Positions 30,826 through 40,201 are shown, counted from the first letter of the stretch. The stretch: 64,000 nt of DNA from Deinococcus sp. LM3 (GCF_002017875.1 NZ_MUFV01000001.1:434001-498000), one strand, 5' to 3'. Numbers and translations: made by a program. Notes: generated by a model not told the origin, from the letters alone.

Positions 30826-31479
30826 TCAGGCGCTCTTCTTCCAGCGGCCCTTGCCCCGGTACCCCACGCGGTTCCCGGCCTGCGCGGTGCGGGCGCGGAT
30901 GGTCTGGTCGTCGTACCGCAGCATCACGGCCAGCCGGGCGCGGCTGATGATGTGATGCGGCTGCTTGGGCACGAACGCCGTCACGATGTCCACGAACCCG
31001 TCGCGGGCGTGCTCGGCGACCACGTGCAGCGGGAGTTTCACGCCGCAGGCCTCGAAGTACCCGCAGACCAGCCAGCGGCGGTCCTCGGGGTACACGGCCC
31101 GCACCCGGCCGGTCAGCAGGACGTTCATCACGTCGTGCTCCAGGAAGCCCTCGGCGCGGGCGTGCCCGATGGCGTGCTCGCACAGGTGGTAACGGCCGTC
31201 GTACACGGCTTCGCGCAGGCGGGCGTGCGCGCGGCTCAGGCTGAACTCGTCGGTGCTGATGCCCGCCAGGTCCGCCTCACGCTGCGGCTTGACCGGCGCC
31301 TGCGGCGCGGCGCGCACCGGGGGCGGCGCGTGCTGCGCGCGCCGGGCGGCCTTCTCGGCGCGGGCCAGCTGCGCCCGCAGGACCAGCAGGTCCATGCCCG
31401 TGTGCGGGTCGCTGGTCGGGGCGGGGCGGGCGGCGCGGGGCGGGGGGCTCACGCCCGGTCTGCTGGACTGTTTCGTCAC
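30826..31479 (-). CDS. DUF4258 domain protein
   Basis: The 217-residue product has a low-complexity N-terminal half and a DUF4258 domain from about residue 98 (YHLCEHAIGHARAEGFLEHD... VVAEHARDGFVDIVTAFVP), a RelE/ParE-like fold found in toxin-like and stand-alone proteins. A basic C terminus (GNRVGYRGKGRWKKSA) could contact nucleic acid. I start at GTG 31479 because GGAGG lies 8 nt upstream; the GTG at 31488 overlaps that site. No antitoxin partner is seen, so a toxin role is not claimed. Confidence 0.7.
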   Translation of the reverse strand: MTKQSSRPGVSPPPRAARPAPTSDPHTGMDLLVLRAQLARAEKAARRAQHAPPPVRAAPQAPVKPQREADLAGISTDEFSLSRAHARLREAVYDGRYHLCEHAIGHARAEGFLEHDVMNVLLTGRVRAVYPEDRRWLVCGYFEACGVKLPLHVVAEHARDGFVDIVTAFVPKQPHHIISRARLAVMLRYDDQTIRARTAQAGNRVGYRGKGRWKKSA

Positions 31480-31579
31480 GGCGAACACCTCCGAGATGAT
31501 GCCGGACTGCCCGGTCGGCTCTCCGGCGGGGCCGGGGGGGGTGCGGCTGGCGCCTTCCGCCCCGGCTCAAAAGGAAAAC

Positions 31580-31612
31580 GCCCCTCAAACACGGCTTCGT
31601 GTCTGTGGGGAG
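31580..31612 (-). promoter_or_regulatory. Terminator-like hairpin in the DUF4258 gene leader
   Basis: On the minus strand CCCC..ACACG-AAGC-CGTGT..GGGG is followed by CGTTTTCC, 100 bp before the coding region and after a TATGCT box (near 31650). A minimal ATG-CCC-TGA frame lies 6 nt after that box. This could be an attenuator; the ligand or signal is unknown. Confidence 0.35.
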
Positions 31613-31827
31613 GCAGGCGGCGTACCCTGTTCAGGGCATACGCAGAGCATAGCACGGGGGGGCCGGGGCGCGGGGTGAAGCGCACGGCAGACAGCGGGGG
31701 GCGCCGCTGACTAGGCTGAAGGTCAGCGTACCGTCAACCCTGTCGTCCCGGTCCTGCCGTCTCCCCGCTGCCCAGCCCCGTCCCGCCCGCCGGGATGAGA
31801 GCCCAGCCGCCGCTTCCGGAGGTTCCC

Positions 31828-32688
31828 ATGATCCGACCCATGCTGCCCACCGATGTCCCGGACGTTCTCGCCCTCCTGAACTGGATGGACGACGCCCCGG
31901 AACGCGAGGTGTTCTCCCCGGACGCCCGCGACCCCCGCGAACTGCAACTGGAATGCGAGGACAGCACCTGCCTCGTGGACACCGACGACGAGGGCGTGCG
32001 CGCCTACTGCGCCCTGTCACCCTTCCGGGACGGACTGGTGCTCGAAGGGCCGGTGAGTGACGGCGGGCACCTGCCGGCCCTGCTGCGCCGCGCGCTGGAA
32101 CACGCCGACGGCCTTCCGGTATACGCCTTCAGCGCGCGCGACAACACGCCCGTCCGGGACGCCCTGGAAGCGGCGGGCTTCGCGGCCATGCACACCACGG
32201 ACTTCTACAGCGGCCCGCTGTCGCTGCTGACCCCGCACGCCTGCGCGCCGGCCGGGACGCGCATCACGCGCCGCCTGCCCTTCGAGACGTACCGCGCGCT
32301 GTACCGCAGCAGCGAGGACGCCTGGGCCGGGCGGCTCGACTGGACGCCCGAACAGTTCGACGCCCATTTCGCGCATGACGACGTGCGCCTCGTGGCCCTG
32401 CTGCGCGGCGAGCAGCCGCTGGGCTTCGCGGAACTGGAATTCTGCCCCGAGGAAGCCCGCGCCGACGTGACCTACGTGGCCGTGCACCCCGCCGAGCGCG
32501 GCCAGGGCCTGGGCCTGACCCTGCTGGCCCTGGCCGCCGCCGAGGCCGACACCCACCCGGAACTCCGCACCCTGCGCGTCCGCGCGCACGACCACATGAA
32601 ACCCGCCCGCGCCCTGTACGCCCGCGCCGGCCTGAAACACTGCCGCAGCGTCGTCACGTACATGAAAGAAGGCGACGAGGACGTGTAG
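31828..32688 (+). CDS. GNAT family N-acetyltransferase, tandem-domain type
   Basis: The 286-residue protein has a degenerate N-terminal GNAT half and an intact C-terminal one with the acetyl-CoA loop VAVHPAERGQGLGLTLLALA near 218 and the terminal YARAGLKHCRSVVTYMK. The acceptor is unknown. GGAGG lies 6 nt before ATG 31828, deciding against an upstream in-frame ATG at 31795. TAGGCT near 31713 may be its promoter. Confidence 0.82.
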   Translation: MIRPMLPTDVPDVLALLNWMDDAPEREVFSPDARDPRELQLECEDSTCLVDTDDEGVRAYCALSPFRDGLVLEGPVSDGGHLPALLRRALEHADGLPVYAFSARDNTPVRDALEAAGFAAMHTTDFYSGPLSLLTPHACAPAGTRITRRLPFETYRALYRSSEDAWAGRLDWTPEQFDAHFAHDDVRLVALLRGEQPLGFAELEFCPEEARADVTYVAVHPAERGQGLGLTLLALAAAEADTHPELRTLRVRAHDHMKPARALYARAGLKHCRSVVTYMKEGDEDV

Positions 32689-32759
32689 GCCGGGCAGCCC
32701 TGACCGGAACGCCATACCCGCCACAGACTCGGCGTGGAGCGGGCGGTACTCTGCGCGGC

Positions 32760-33065
32760 ATGGCGAAGAAGGACCGACGCACCCCCCAGCAGGCCTTCGT
32801 GACCCTGCGCGACATGCCCGGCACCCGCGTGATGTTCTGGGTCGTGGACGCCTGCCCGTACTGCGGCGAGCGGCACCTGCACGTCGCCGGGAACATCCGC
32901 AGCGACCCCGGCGAGTCGCTGGGCGAACACCCGGCCCCCTGCCAGCCGGACCGCACCTACGAACTGGCCCTGCCCCCCCAGCCGAAAAAGAAAGGTGGCA
33001 AGGACGCCCGCCGCAAGGCCCGCCGCGACGCCAAGACCGACGTCTGGGACGAGGACACCTGGTAA
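32760..33065 (+). CDS. Hypothetical protein with CPYCGERH zinc-ribbon half
   Basis: The 101-residue product contains ACPYCGERHLHVAG near residue 32 and a Lys/Arg-rich tail. The CxxC with nearby His residues and a later Cys (APCQPD) could bind a metal. It resembles conserved small Deinococcus proteins but no function is known to me. TACTCT sits 7 nt before the ATG, so it is probably leaderless. Confidence 0.7.
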   Translation: MAKKDRRTPQQAFVTLRDMPGTRVMFWVVDACPYCGERHLHVAGNIRSDPGESLGEHPAPCQPDRTYELALPPQPKKKGGKDARRKARRDAKTDVWDEDTW

Positions 33066-33126
33066 GCCCCGGCTGAAGCTCCGCAGATTGAACGGCTGTG
33101 CAGGCCTTCCAACGCGGGGCCGTGTC

Positions 33127-33255
33127 ATCGGACTGCCGTCTATTTCGCTGACAACCCGGAATGACACCGGGTTGCCAACTCCACGCCCGGCAGCCCGCTT
33201 GGCGCCTACTCGCGTCCGCTCGGGGCTTGCAGAACCATTCAACCCGGGTCCGTGT
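33127..33255 (+). repeat. MITE-like intergenic repeat, degenerate copy H
   Basis: This diverged forward copy keeps TTTCGCTGACAA, TTGCCAACTCCACG and GTCCGCTCGG but has lost the terminal ATACGG match (ATCGGACTGCCG). It touches the stop codon of the convergent DUF305 gene. Confidence 0.75.
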
Positions 33256-33863
33256 CAGTGCTGCATACCGTCCATGTCACCGTGACTGGCCGCTGGCGCG
33301 GGGAGCGGCTGCGCCCCCCGCTCGCGCAGCAGGCGGGTCATCAGGGTCACCTCGGCCGACTGGGTTCCCTGAATCTGGCGGGCCAGGGCCTGCACCTCGG
33401 GGCGCACGCCGGACTTCAGGGCGGGCGTGACCATCGCCAGCGCCCCCTGGTGGTGGCGGGTCATGAGTTGCAGGAACCTCACGTCGGCGGCGCGGCCGTT
33501 CAGGGTGCTGAGGTTCTCGACCTGCGCCTGCGTGGCCATGCCCATCGCGCGGGCGTGCCCGGCACTCATGCCCTCCCCTCCCCAGGGGCGCTTCCAGAGG
33601 GTCAGCCAGCCGCGCATCTGCCCGATCTGCTCCTGCTGCGAGAGCATGATGTCCAGCGCCAGCACCCGCACCTCCGGATCACCGCTTGCCTCACGCACGC
33701 GGGTGGCCATGTCCACGGCCTGCGCGTGATGCTGGATCATCTCACGCACGAACCGCACCTCGGTACTGCTCTCGGCCGGGCCGCCCAGGCGCGGCAGCAG
33801 CAGCAGGCCGCCCAGCACGGCAGCGAGAACGACCAGCAGGGGCAGGGCAAGGCGGCGCAACAT
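33255..33863 (-). CDS. DUF305 family exported protein
   Basis: The 202-residue protein has an N-terminal membrane anchor/signal (residues 2-22) and a DUF305 four-helix domain with MIQHHAQAVDMATRV near 45 and MTRHHQGALAMVTPAL near 143. The paired HH motifs and Met/His-rich tail suit metal, perhaps copper, binding outside the membrane; this is family-level inference. ATG 33863 follows TATACT by 7 nt, so the 136-codon longer frame is rejected. Confidence 0.88.
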   Translation of the reverse strand: MLRRLALPLLVVLAAVLGGLLLLPRLGGPAESSTEVRFVREMIQHHAQAVDMATRVREASGDPEVRVLALDIMLSQQEQIGQMRGWLTLWKRPWGGEGMSAGHARAMGMATQAQVENLSTLNGRAADVRFLQLMTRHHQGALAMVTPALKSGVRPEVQALARQIQGTQSAEVTLMTRLLRERGAQPLPAPAASHGDMDGMQH

Positions 33864-33936
33864 GCCCGCGAGTATAGGCACCCCCACGCCGGGACCGGCA
33901 GGGGGAAGTGTCCTGCGGCCGTTACACTGCCCACCG

Positions 33937-34743
33937 ATGACCGCACCGGACCGCAACGAGCAGATCAGGGGCGCGCTGGGTGGCGCCGCCGTGGGCGCGG
34001 CCCTGGGCGTGCTGGCCGCCTTTCTGGGAGAAGTGCGCGTGGGCACGCCCCTGCTGTGGGTGCTGCTGGTCCTGGGCGCACTGGCCGGAGCCTTCCGCCC
34101 ATCCCGCCGCGCCCTGCACGCCACCGCCGCTGGCGCGGCCCTGACGCTGGCCGCTTGCCTGCTGACGCCCGTTCTGCGCGGCCCACTGGCGGCCCTGACC
34201 CTGTCGCAGCCGCCCGTGAAGGCGGACGCGATCGTGGTGCTGGGCGGCGGCGTGCAGTGCGGGACGCGCACGCTGGAATCCGCCAGTCTGGCCCGCCTGA
34301 CGCGCGGCCTGGAACTGTGGGGACAGGACTACGCGCCCACCCTGACCGTCTCCGAGCAGTCGGGCCTGATCGGGCCGCGCGACTGCCCGAAAATCAGCAC
34401 GCTGGAACGTCAGATCATCACGCGGCAACTCGGCACGGACGGCCCGGAAGTCCTGCCCCTGAGGAACGTCACCACCACCCGCGACGAGGCCGCCCGCGTG
34501 CGCGACCTGACCCGCACGCGCGGCTGGACGACCGTCCTGCTGGTCACCAGCCCCAGCCACAGCCGCCGCGCCGCCGCCCTGTTCCGCACGTACGGCGTGA
34601 ACGTGATCAGCGTGCCCGCACCCGAAACCCGCTTCGACACCACCCTCCCCCTCCCCCTGGACCGCCTGTGGGCCGTGCGGATTCTGGCCTACGAGGGCCT
34701 GTCGCGCGTGAAGGCCGCGCTGGGCGGCACGCCGGAACGCTGA
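33937..34743 (+). CDS. YdcF-like (DUF218) membrane protein
   Basis: The 268-residue protein has two or three N-terminal membrane segments, then a DUF218/YdcF domain starting KADAIVVLGGGVQCGTRTLE near 98, with TTTRDEAARV and LLVTSPSHSRRA. Relatives such as SanA/ElyC affect envelope barrier function and lipid-carrier metabolism; the exact activity is unproven. TACACT lies 8 nt before ATG 33937, which is preferred to the longer frame from 33862. It is divergent from the DUF305 gene. Confidence 0.85.
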   Translation: MTAPDRNEQIRGALGGAAVGAALGVLAAFLGEVRVGTPLLWVLLVLGALAGAFRPSRRALHATAAGAALTLAACLLTPVLRGPLAALTLSQPPVKADAIVVLGGGVQCGTRTLESASLARLTRGLELWGQDYAPTLTVSEQSGLIGPRDCPKISTLERQIITRQLGTDGPEVLPLRNVTTTRDEAARVRDLTRTRGWTTVLLVTSPSHSRRAAALFRTYGVNVISVPAPETRFDTTLPLPLDRLWAVRILAYEGLSRVKAALGGTPER

Positions 34744-34844
34744 GGCGTGTGCCTCGCCCCGAGGTACAGCGGACCACCACTGCCCGCCTGCCATGACCTC
34801 GCGGCACAAATGCCGCTGCGAAGCTGCCCTACACTGCCGTCTTG

Positions 34845-36239
34845 ATGAGCGAGCGAATGATCACGGTGATTGGTGCGGGACTGGCGGGGTCCGAGGCGGC
34901 CCTGGCGGCGGCGCGGCTGGGCGTGCGGGTGCGCCTCTATGAGATGCGGCCGGTGAAGATGACCCCGGCGCACCGCAGCGGGAATTTCGCGGAGCTGGTG
35001 TGCAGCAACTCGCTGGGCGGCGAGGGTGAGTTGCAGAGTAAGGGCCTGCTTCAGGCCGAGTTGCGCAGCGTGGGGGGCGCGATCGTGGGCGCGGCGGACG
35101 CCTCCAAACTGCCCGCCGGGAATGCGCTGGCGGTCGAGCGCGACGAGTTCAGTGAGCGGGTGACGCGCGCGGTGCGGGAGCATCCGCTGATCGAGGTGCG
35201 CGGCGAGGAGGTCACGGCCGTGCCGGAGGGCATCGCGGTGATCGCGTCGGGGCCGCTGACGTCGGACGCGCTGGCGGCGGACATGGCGCGCCTGACGGGC
35301 AGCGAACGCCTGAGCTTCTATGACGCGGCGGCGCCCGTGATCGCGTTCGACTCCATCGACATGGACGTGGCGTGGCGGGCGGGGCGGTACGACCAGAGCG
35401 CGGATTACATCAACTGCCCGTTCACGAAGGACGAGTACCTGGCGTTCTTCGGGGCGCTGGAGCAGGCGCGCGCGCACACGCCGCATGACTGGGAGAAGCT
35501 GGAGTTCTTCGAGGGTTGCATGCCCATCGAGGAGATCGCCCGGCGCGGGATCGACACGCCGCGCTTCGGGCCGATGTCGCCCAAGGGGCTGGACGATCCG
35601 AAGACCGGGCGCTGGCCGTACGCGGTGGCGCAGCTGCGTCAGGAGGACCGCGAGGGCCGCATGTGGTCGCTGGTGGGCTTCCAGACGGGCCTGAAGTGGG
35701 GGGATCAGAAGGCGGTCGTGAACCTGATTCCGGGCCTGGGGAACGCCGAGATCGTCCGGTACGGCGTGATGCACCGCAACACGTACCTGAACGCGCCGCT
35801 GGTGCTGGAATCCACGCTGCAACTGAAGGCCGACCCCACGAAGCTGGTGGCGGGCGTCCTGGCGGGCACTGAGGGGTACCTGGAGTCCGCGGCGACCGGC
35901 TGGCTGGCCGGAACGAACGCCGCGCGCCTCGCGCTGGGCCTCGAACCCCTCACGCCTCCCGCCGAGAGCATGCTGGGCGGCCTGACCCGTTACCTGGCGA
36001 GCGCGAACCCGAAGGGCTTCCAGCCGATGAACGTGAACTGGGCGCTGGTGCCGGAACTGCCCGCCGAGATCAACGAGAAGACCGGCAAGCCCCGCAAGCT
36101 GGGCAAGCGCGAGAAACGCCCGGTGATGTTCCGCCGGGGCCTGGGGGCCTTCATGGCGTGGGCGCAGGACGAGGCGGGCCTGACGGTCACGCCGCCGCCC
36201 GCGCGTGAACCGGAAGTGGCAGAGCCCGCCGGGGCGTAA
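34845..36239 (+). CDS. trmFO: Methylenetetrahydrofolate-tRNA-(uracil-5-)-methyltransferase TrmFO
   Basis: The 464-residue flavoprotein forms m5U54 in the T loop of tRNA using methylenetetrahydrofolate. Diagnostic segments are VIGAGLAGSEAALAAA at the N terminus, VCSNSLGGEGELQSKGLL near 50, INCPFTKDEY near 191, FFEGCMPIEEIA near 222 and NVNWALVPEL near 395. ATG 34845 is preferred to the TTG three bases upstream. A TACACT box ends 9 nt before it. Confidence 0.96.
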   Translation: MSERMITVIGAGLAGSEAALAAARLGVRVRLYEMRPVKMTPAHRSGNFAELVCSNSLGGEGELQSKGLLQAELRSVGGAIVGAADASKLPAGNALAVERDEFSERVTRAVREHPLIEVRGEEVTAVPEGIAVIASGPLTSDALAADMARLTGSERLSFYDAAAPVIAFDSIDMDVAWRAGRYDQSADYINCPFTKDEYLAFFGALEQARAHTPHDWEKLEFFEGCMPIEEIARRGIDTPRFGPMSPKGLDDPKTGRWPYAVAQLRQEDREGRMWSLVGFQTGLKWGDQKAVVNLIPGLGNAEIVRYGVMHRNTYLNAPLVLESTLQLKADPTKLVAGVLAGTEGYLESAATGWLAGTNAARLALGLEPLTPPAESMLGGLTRYLASANPKGFQPMNVNWALVPELPAEINEKTGKPRKLGKREKRPVMFRRGLGAFMAWAQDEAGLTVTPPPAREPEVAEPAGA

Positions 36240-36258
36240 GGCGCTGGGCAATCCAGGG

Positions 36259-37473
36259 TCAAAACTGCCGTATCTGAATCTGATAGACGCCGGACAAGTC
36301 TTCCCTCCAGGCGAGGGTGGTGTGTCCGGCGTCGTCGGTGGTGACGCTGGGGCTGCGGGCGTCGCGGCGCGGGTCGCGGTTCTGCACGCCCAGCGCCTGC
36401 CAGTGCCCGCCGGTCCAGCGGGCGGCGTGCACCTGCCCCTGGCCGCCGCGTTCCTGCACCCAGGCGAGGATGGCGTGCCCGGCGGGGTCGGTGCTGAGGG
36501 TGGGGGCCGAGGCGAACGCGGCGCTGAGCGGGCCGCCCATGGCCTGCCAGCGCTGGCCGTTCCAGCGGGCGGCGTACAGGGTGTCCTGTCCGGCGTGGTC
36601 CTCCAGCCACGCGGCGATGGGGCGGTCCTGCCCGTCCAGCACGAGGCGGGTGGCGGCCACGTAGCCGGGCGGGTGGCGGTTCAGCGGGCCGCCGAGTGCC
36701 TGCCACGCCTGTCCGTCCCAGCGGGCGGCGAGGATGCGGGCGGCGGTCACGTCGCCCTGGAGCCACGCCACGACGGGTTGCCCGGCGCGGGTGAGGGCCA
36801 GCGCGGGCGTGCGGGCGTAGGCGCGGCGGTCGTTGAAGGCGGGGCCGCGTACCCAGCTGCGGGCCGCGTCGTTCCAGCGGCGCACGGTGAGCTGGCTGCC
36901 GTCGGGGCTGCGCAGGAATTCACCCCAGGCGAGGACCGCCTCGCCCTTCCAGGCGGCGACGGCGCGGGTGCGGGCGGCGTAGGGCAGGTCGTCGCCCAGG
37001 TAACGGCCGGGCCAGTCGGTCCAGCCGCCGGGCCGCAGGGCGCGCAGGTGCACGATGTCGTTGTCACCGTAGTTCTCGTTCCAGGCCAGGACGGCGCTGC
37101 CGTGCCGGTCGGCGCTGAGGTTCAGATTCGCGGCGGGGCGCGGGTGGCGGTCGTTCAGACCCAGGGGGCCGCCCACCCCGGCTCCATCCTGGCGGGGCAG
37201 CGGCGTCCAGGGGGCGCCGGGCGCGGCCTTCCAGGCGCGCAGCGTGCGGGCCGTGAAGGTGCCCCGGCCGCTGCTGAACTGCCCGCTGTCGCTGAGGGCC
37301 GCGAGGAACACGGTGCCGTCGGGTGCGGCGGCCACCGCGACCTCCCGCACGGGCGTGGTCAGGACGGGAGGTCGCAGCGACCGGTCAGCGGGAGCGCTGC
37401 CCCCCGCAGACGCGGCGCACGCGAGGGCCGCGCCCAGCAGGGTCAGGACGGACGGCGCGGGGTGGGTGGGCAT
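36259..37473 (-). CDS. Exported beta-propeller-like repeat protein, hypothetical
   Basis: The 404-residue protein has a signal peptide (cleavage near ACAASAGG) and repeating blocks of about 50 residues with AARWDGQAWQALGGPL, AARWNGQRWQAMGGPL and AARWTGGHWQALG, a pattern of beta-propeller blades. No catalytic motif is seen; binding at the cell surface or periplasm is plausible. GGAGG lies 6 nt before ATG 37473. It is convergent with trmFO. Confidence 0.75.
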   Translation of the reverse strand: MPTHPAPSVLTLLGAALACAASAGGSAPADRSLRPPVLTTPVREVAVAAAPDGTVFLAALSDSGQFSSGRGTFTARTLRAWKAAPGAPWTPLPRQDGAGVGGPLGLNDRHPRPAANLNLSADRHGSAVLAWNENYGDNDIVHLRALRPGGWTDWPGRYLGDDLPYAARTRAVAAWKGEAVLAWGEFLRSPDGSQLTVRRWNDAARSWVRGPAFNDRRAYARTPALALTRAGQPVVAWLQGDVTAARILAARWDGQAWQALGGPLNRHPPGYVAATRLVLDGQDRPIAAWLEDHAGQDTLYAARWNGQRWQAMGGPLSAAFASAPTLSTDPAGHAILAWVQERGGQGQVHAARWTGGHWQALGVQNRDPRRDARSPSVTTDDAGHTTLAWREDLSGVYQIQIRQF

Positions 37474-37575
37474 GGGTGACCTCCAGGGGGAAAGCGGCGC
37501 GGGGTGTGGTGTTCGATTGTTTGCCCTGGAACCCGCAGAACACAAGGGGAGGGACGCTGTTCTATGGTGGGTGGC

Positions 37576-38883
37576 GTGAAGCTTGACAGGGTGCTGGTGT
37601 ACGGACTGGGACGCAGTGGGCGCGGCGCGGCGCGGTTCCTCGCGCGGGAGGGCACGCAGGCCGAGTGGCTGGACGCCCGGCCCGCCCCCGAGGATCTCGC
37701 GCTGATGGAGGAACTCGGCTGGGCGCAGGGGGACGTGACGCGGCCCTACCGGACAGTGGTGGCGGCGCCGGGCGTGCCCATCGACCACCCGGACCTGACG
37801 GCGCTGCGGGCAGCGGGGGCCGAGGTGATCGGGGAGGTCGCGCTCGCGGCGCGGCTGCGGCCCGCGCTGCCGATGGTGGGCGTGACCGGCACGGCCGGAA
37901 AGGGCAGCACGACGGTCCTGATCGCGCATCTGCTGCGTGCGTGCGGCCTGAACGCCCGCGAGGGCGGGAACATCGACCCGCCGCTGCTGGACGTGGTGGA
38001 CACGGCGCAGGTGGCGGTCGTGGAACTCAGCTCCTTTCAGCTGGAGCGGGTGCCGGGCGTGCGGCTGCCGGTCGCGGTCATCACGAACCTGGGCGTGGAT
38101 CACATCGACCGGCACGGCACGGTCGGGGCGTACCACGCGGCCAAGTTGAACATCACGGCGGCGCAGGAGGCCGGGGACGTGCTGATCGTCCCGGCGGACC
38201 TGACCGTGCCCACGCGCGCCCGCCTTCAGCCCTTCACGCCCGCGAGGCTGGCCCTGGCCGACGGGACGCCCGTGCTGAACGCCGACGCCCTGCCGGACGG
38301 CATTCACCCGGCGAACGCGGCGGCGGCGATCCTGGCGGCCGAGGCGTTGCTGCGCCACCTGGGCCGCCCGGTGGATACGGGCGTGCTGGCCGGCGCGCTC
38401 GGCACGGCCGCGCCCGTGAAGGGACGCTTCGAGACGGTCGCCCGCGTGGGCGGCGTGCGGTTCATCGAGGATTCCATCGCCACGCGCACCCTGGCGGTGC
38501 AGGCGGCGCTGGAGCGGGCCACGCCGCCGGTCGCGTGGCTGGTGGGCGGGCGTGACAAGGGCGCGGACCTCGCGCCGCTGCGCACGGCGGCGGCCGGGCG
38601 GGTCGCGCAGGTCATTGCGTTCGGAGAGGACGGCGAGACCCTGGCGCGCGGGCTGGGGCTCCCCTACCGGGTCGTGCCGGGCGACACCGGCGACGAGTCC
38701 ATGGACCGCGCGGTGCAGGCGGGTCTGGACGCCCTGAACGGCCAGGGCGCGGCCACCGGGGGCACGGTGCTGCTTGCCCCGATCGGCACGAGCTTCGATC
38801 AGTTCCGGGATTACCGGGCGCGCGGCGACAGCTTCCGCCGCGCCGCGCAGGCCCTGGCGGCCCGTCCGGAGGAAGGCGCGTGA
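37576..38883 (+). CDS. murD: UDP-N-acetylmuramoylalanine-D-glutamate ligase MurD
   Basis: The 435-residue Mur ligase adds glutamate to UDP-MurNAc-Ala in peptidoglycan synthesis. Motifs: GLGRSGRGAARFL at the N terminus, the nucleotide loop GVTGTAGKGSTT near 103 (usual form TGTNGKTT), VVELSSFQLE near 150, ITNLGVDHIDRHG near 170, and IEDSIATR near 297. GTG 37576 is 7 nt after TATGGT and is preferred; ATG 37564 overlaps that box. It is coupled to ftsW by a 4-bp overlap. Confidence 0.92.
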   Translation: MKLDRVLVYGLGRSGRGAARFLAREGTQAEWLDARPAPEDLALMEELGWAQGDVTRPYRTVVAAPGVPIDHPDLTALRAAGAEVIGEVALAARLRPALPMVGVTGTAGKGSTTVLIAHLLRACGLNAREGGNIDPPLLDVVDTAQVAVVELSSFQLERVPGVRLPVAVITNLGVDHIDRHGTVGAYHAAKLNITAAQEAGDVLIVPADLTVPTRARLQPFTPARLALADGTPVLNADALPDGIHPANAAAAILAAEALLRHLGRPVDTGVLAGALGTAAPVKGRFETVARVGGVRFIEDSIATRTLAVQAALERATPPVAWLVGGRDKGADLAPLRTAAAGRVAQVIAFGEDGETLARGLGLPYRVVPGDTGDESMDRAVQAGLDALNGQGAATGGTVLLAPIGTSFDQFRDYRARGDSFRRAAQALAARPEEGA

Positions 38884-39989
38884 GCGTTCAACTGCTGATC
38901 GCGCAGGTGATGCTGCTCAGCCTGGGCCTGCTGGGCATCGCGGCCGTGGAACCGGAACACATCGTGGATCACGGTGCCAAGGCGCTGCTGGCGCTGCTGG
39001 CCACGCTGCTGATCGCCCGGCTGCGGCCCCGCACCTTCCTGAAGATCGGGCCGGCCGTGTGGGGCGTGACGCTGGTGCTGCTGTTGCTGGTGTTCTTCAT
39101 CGGGGAGGGCACGCAGGAAAGTGGCGGCACGCGCCGCTGGCTGGACTTCGGCGGCCCGTTCCGCTTCCAGCCGTCCGAGATGGCGAAACTGGGGCTGATC
39201 CTGATGCTCGCGTCGTTCTTCTCCCGGCGGGGCGTTCAGAACAAACTGATCAGCGCGACCGGCATGATCGTCGTCACGACCGCACTGGTGTTCTTCGAAC
39301 CGGACCTGGGCACCAGCGTCCTGATGTTCGGGCTGGGCATCATCCTCATGTACGCCGCCGGGGTCCGCATCACCAAGATCGGCGGCTTCATGCTGGCGCT
39401 GACCCTGATCGCCCTGCCGTTCGCCGGCCTGTACCTGCAAAGCCACCCGTACATCCTGGAACGCTGGAACGGTCACCAGACCCGCGAAGAGGACGTCAGC
39501 GTCGGCCTGGACCAGATCGGCATGGCGCACCGCGACCTGAACTTCGGCGGACTGTGGGGCCTGGGCCCGGACGCCCCCCGCTACGAGTACTTCGCGGAAC
39601 GCACCGACATGATCGTCGCGTCGGTCGGGTTCACGTCCGGCCTGCTGGGCGTCGCCATGCTGATGTTCGCGTACTGGCTGATCGTAGCGACCGCGCTGGA
39701 AGTCGCGCACCTCGCCAGTCGCGTGCGCCCCATGACCCCCGAAATTCACGGCGCCAGCATCCTGGCCATCGGCGCGATGTTCATGATCGTCGGGCAGGCC
39801 TTCGTGAACCTGTGCGTCGCGGCCGGGGTGTTCCCCGTGACCGGCGTGCCCCTGCCGCTGGTCAGTTACGGCTTTTCCAGCATGCTCACCATGAGCCTCG
39901 CCCTGGCCGTGATCCACTCGGCCATGCGTGAGGTGCGCCGCCACCTGCCGGAGGAGAGTCCGGACGCCCTGCCGCTCAGCGCCGACTGA
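38880..39989 (+). CDS. ftsW: SEDS family peptidoglycan polymerase FtsW
   Basis: The 369-residue protein has about ten membrane segments and SEDS signatures: GGTRRWLDFGGPFRFQPSEMAK near 81, FFEPDLGTS near 138 with the catalytic-type Asp, and GVPLPLVSYGFSSML near the end. It polymerises lipid II, at the division septum if it is FtsW; its coupling to murD (GTGA overlap) supports FtsW over RodA. The strong terminator downstream shows the operon ends here, without murG. Confidence 0.92.
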   Translation: MSVQLLIAQVMLLSLGLLGIAAVEPEHIVDHGAKALLALLATLLIARLRPRTFLKIGPAVWGVTLVLLLLVFFIGEGTQESGGTRRWLDFGGPFRFQPSEMAKLGLILMLASFFSRRGVQNKLISATGMIVVTTALVFFEPDLGTSVLMFGLGIILMYAAGVRITKIGGFMLALTLIALPFAGLYLQSHPYILERWNGHQTREEDVSVGLDQIGMAHRDLNFGGLWGLGPDAPRYEYFAERTDMIVASVGFTSGLLGVAMLMFAYWLIVATALEVAHLASRVRPMTPEIHGASILAIGAMFMIVGQAFVNLCVAAGVFPVTGVPLPLVSYGFSSMLTMSLALAVIHSAMREVRRHLPEESPDALPLSAD

Positions 39990-40008
39990 AGGGGACAGCA
40001 GGTAGCAG

Positions 40009-40054
40009 GACAGAAGGTGGGCAGCGGAGGGAATTCCCCGCTGCCCACCTTCCT
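40009..40054 (+). terminator. Strong terminator after ftsW
   Basis: GAAGGTGGGCAGCGG pairs with CCGCTGCCCACCTTC and is followed by CTTTCCC. The stem is 15 bp. Confidence 0.85.
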
Positions 40055-40065
40055 TTCCCGCGCTT

Positions 40066-40200
40066 ATACGGACTCCGATTGTTTCGCCAACAATCCGGAA
40101 CTTCACCGGATTGCCGGCTCCACGTCCGGAACCCGTTTCTCTCTTACTCGCATCCGCTCGGATTGAACGGGCTTTGCAGCCCATTCAATCGGAGTCCGTA

Positions 40201-40201
<1 letters not shown>
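40066..40201 (+). repeat. MITE-like intergenic repeat, copy C (136 bp)
   Basis: This is a full forward copy with ATACGG and CCGTAT ends. Its last base is also the last base of the TAA stop of mglA on the minus strand (TAATACGG). Confidence 0.9.

Noticed and set aside
30826..31479. Toxin-antitoxin module based on DUF4258
   Set aside because: The RelE-like fold alone is weak evidence, the protein is long, and no antitoxin-sized partner adjoins it.
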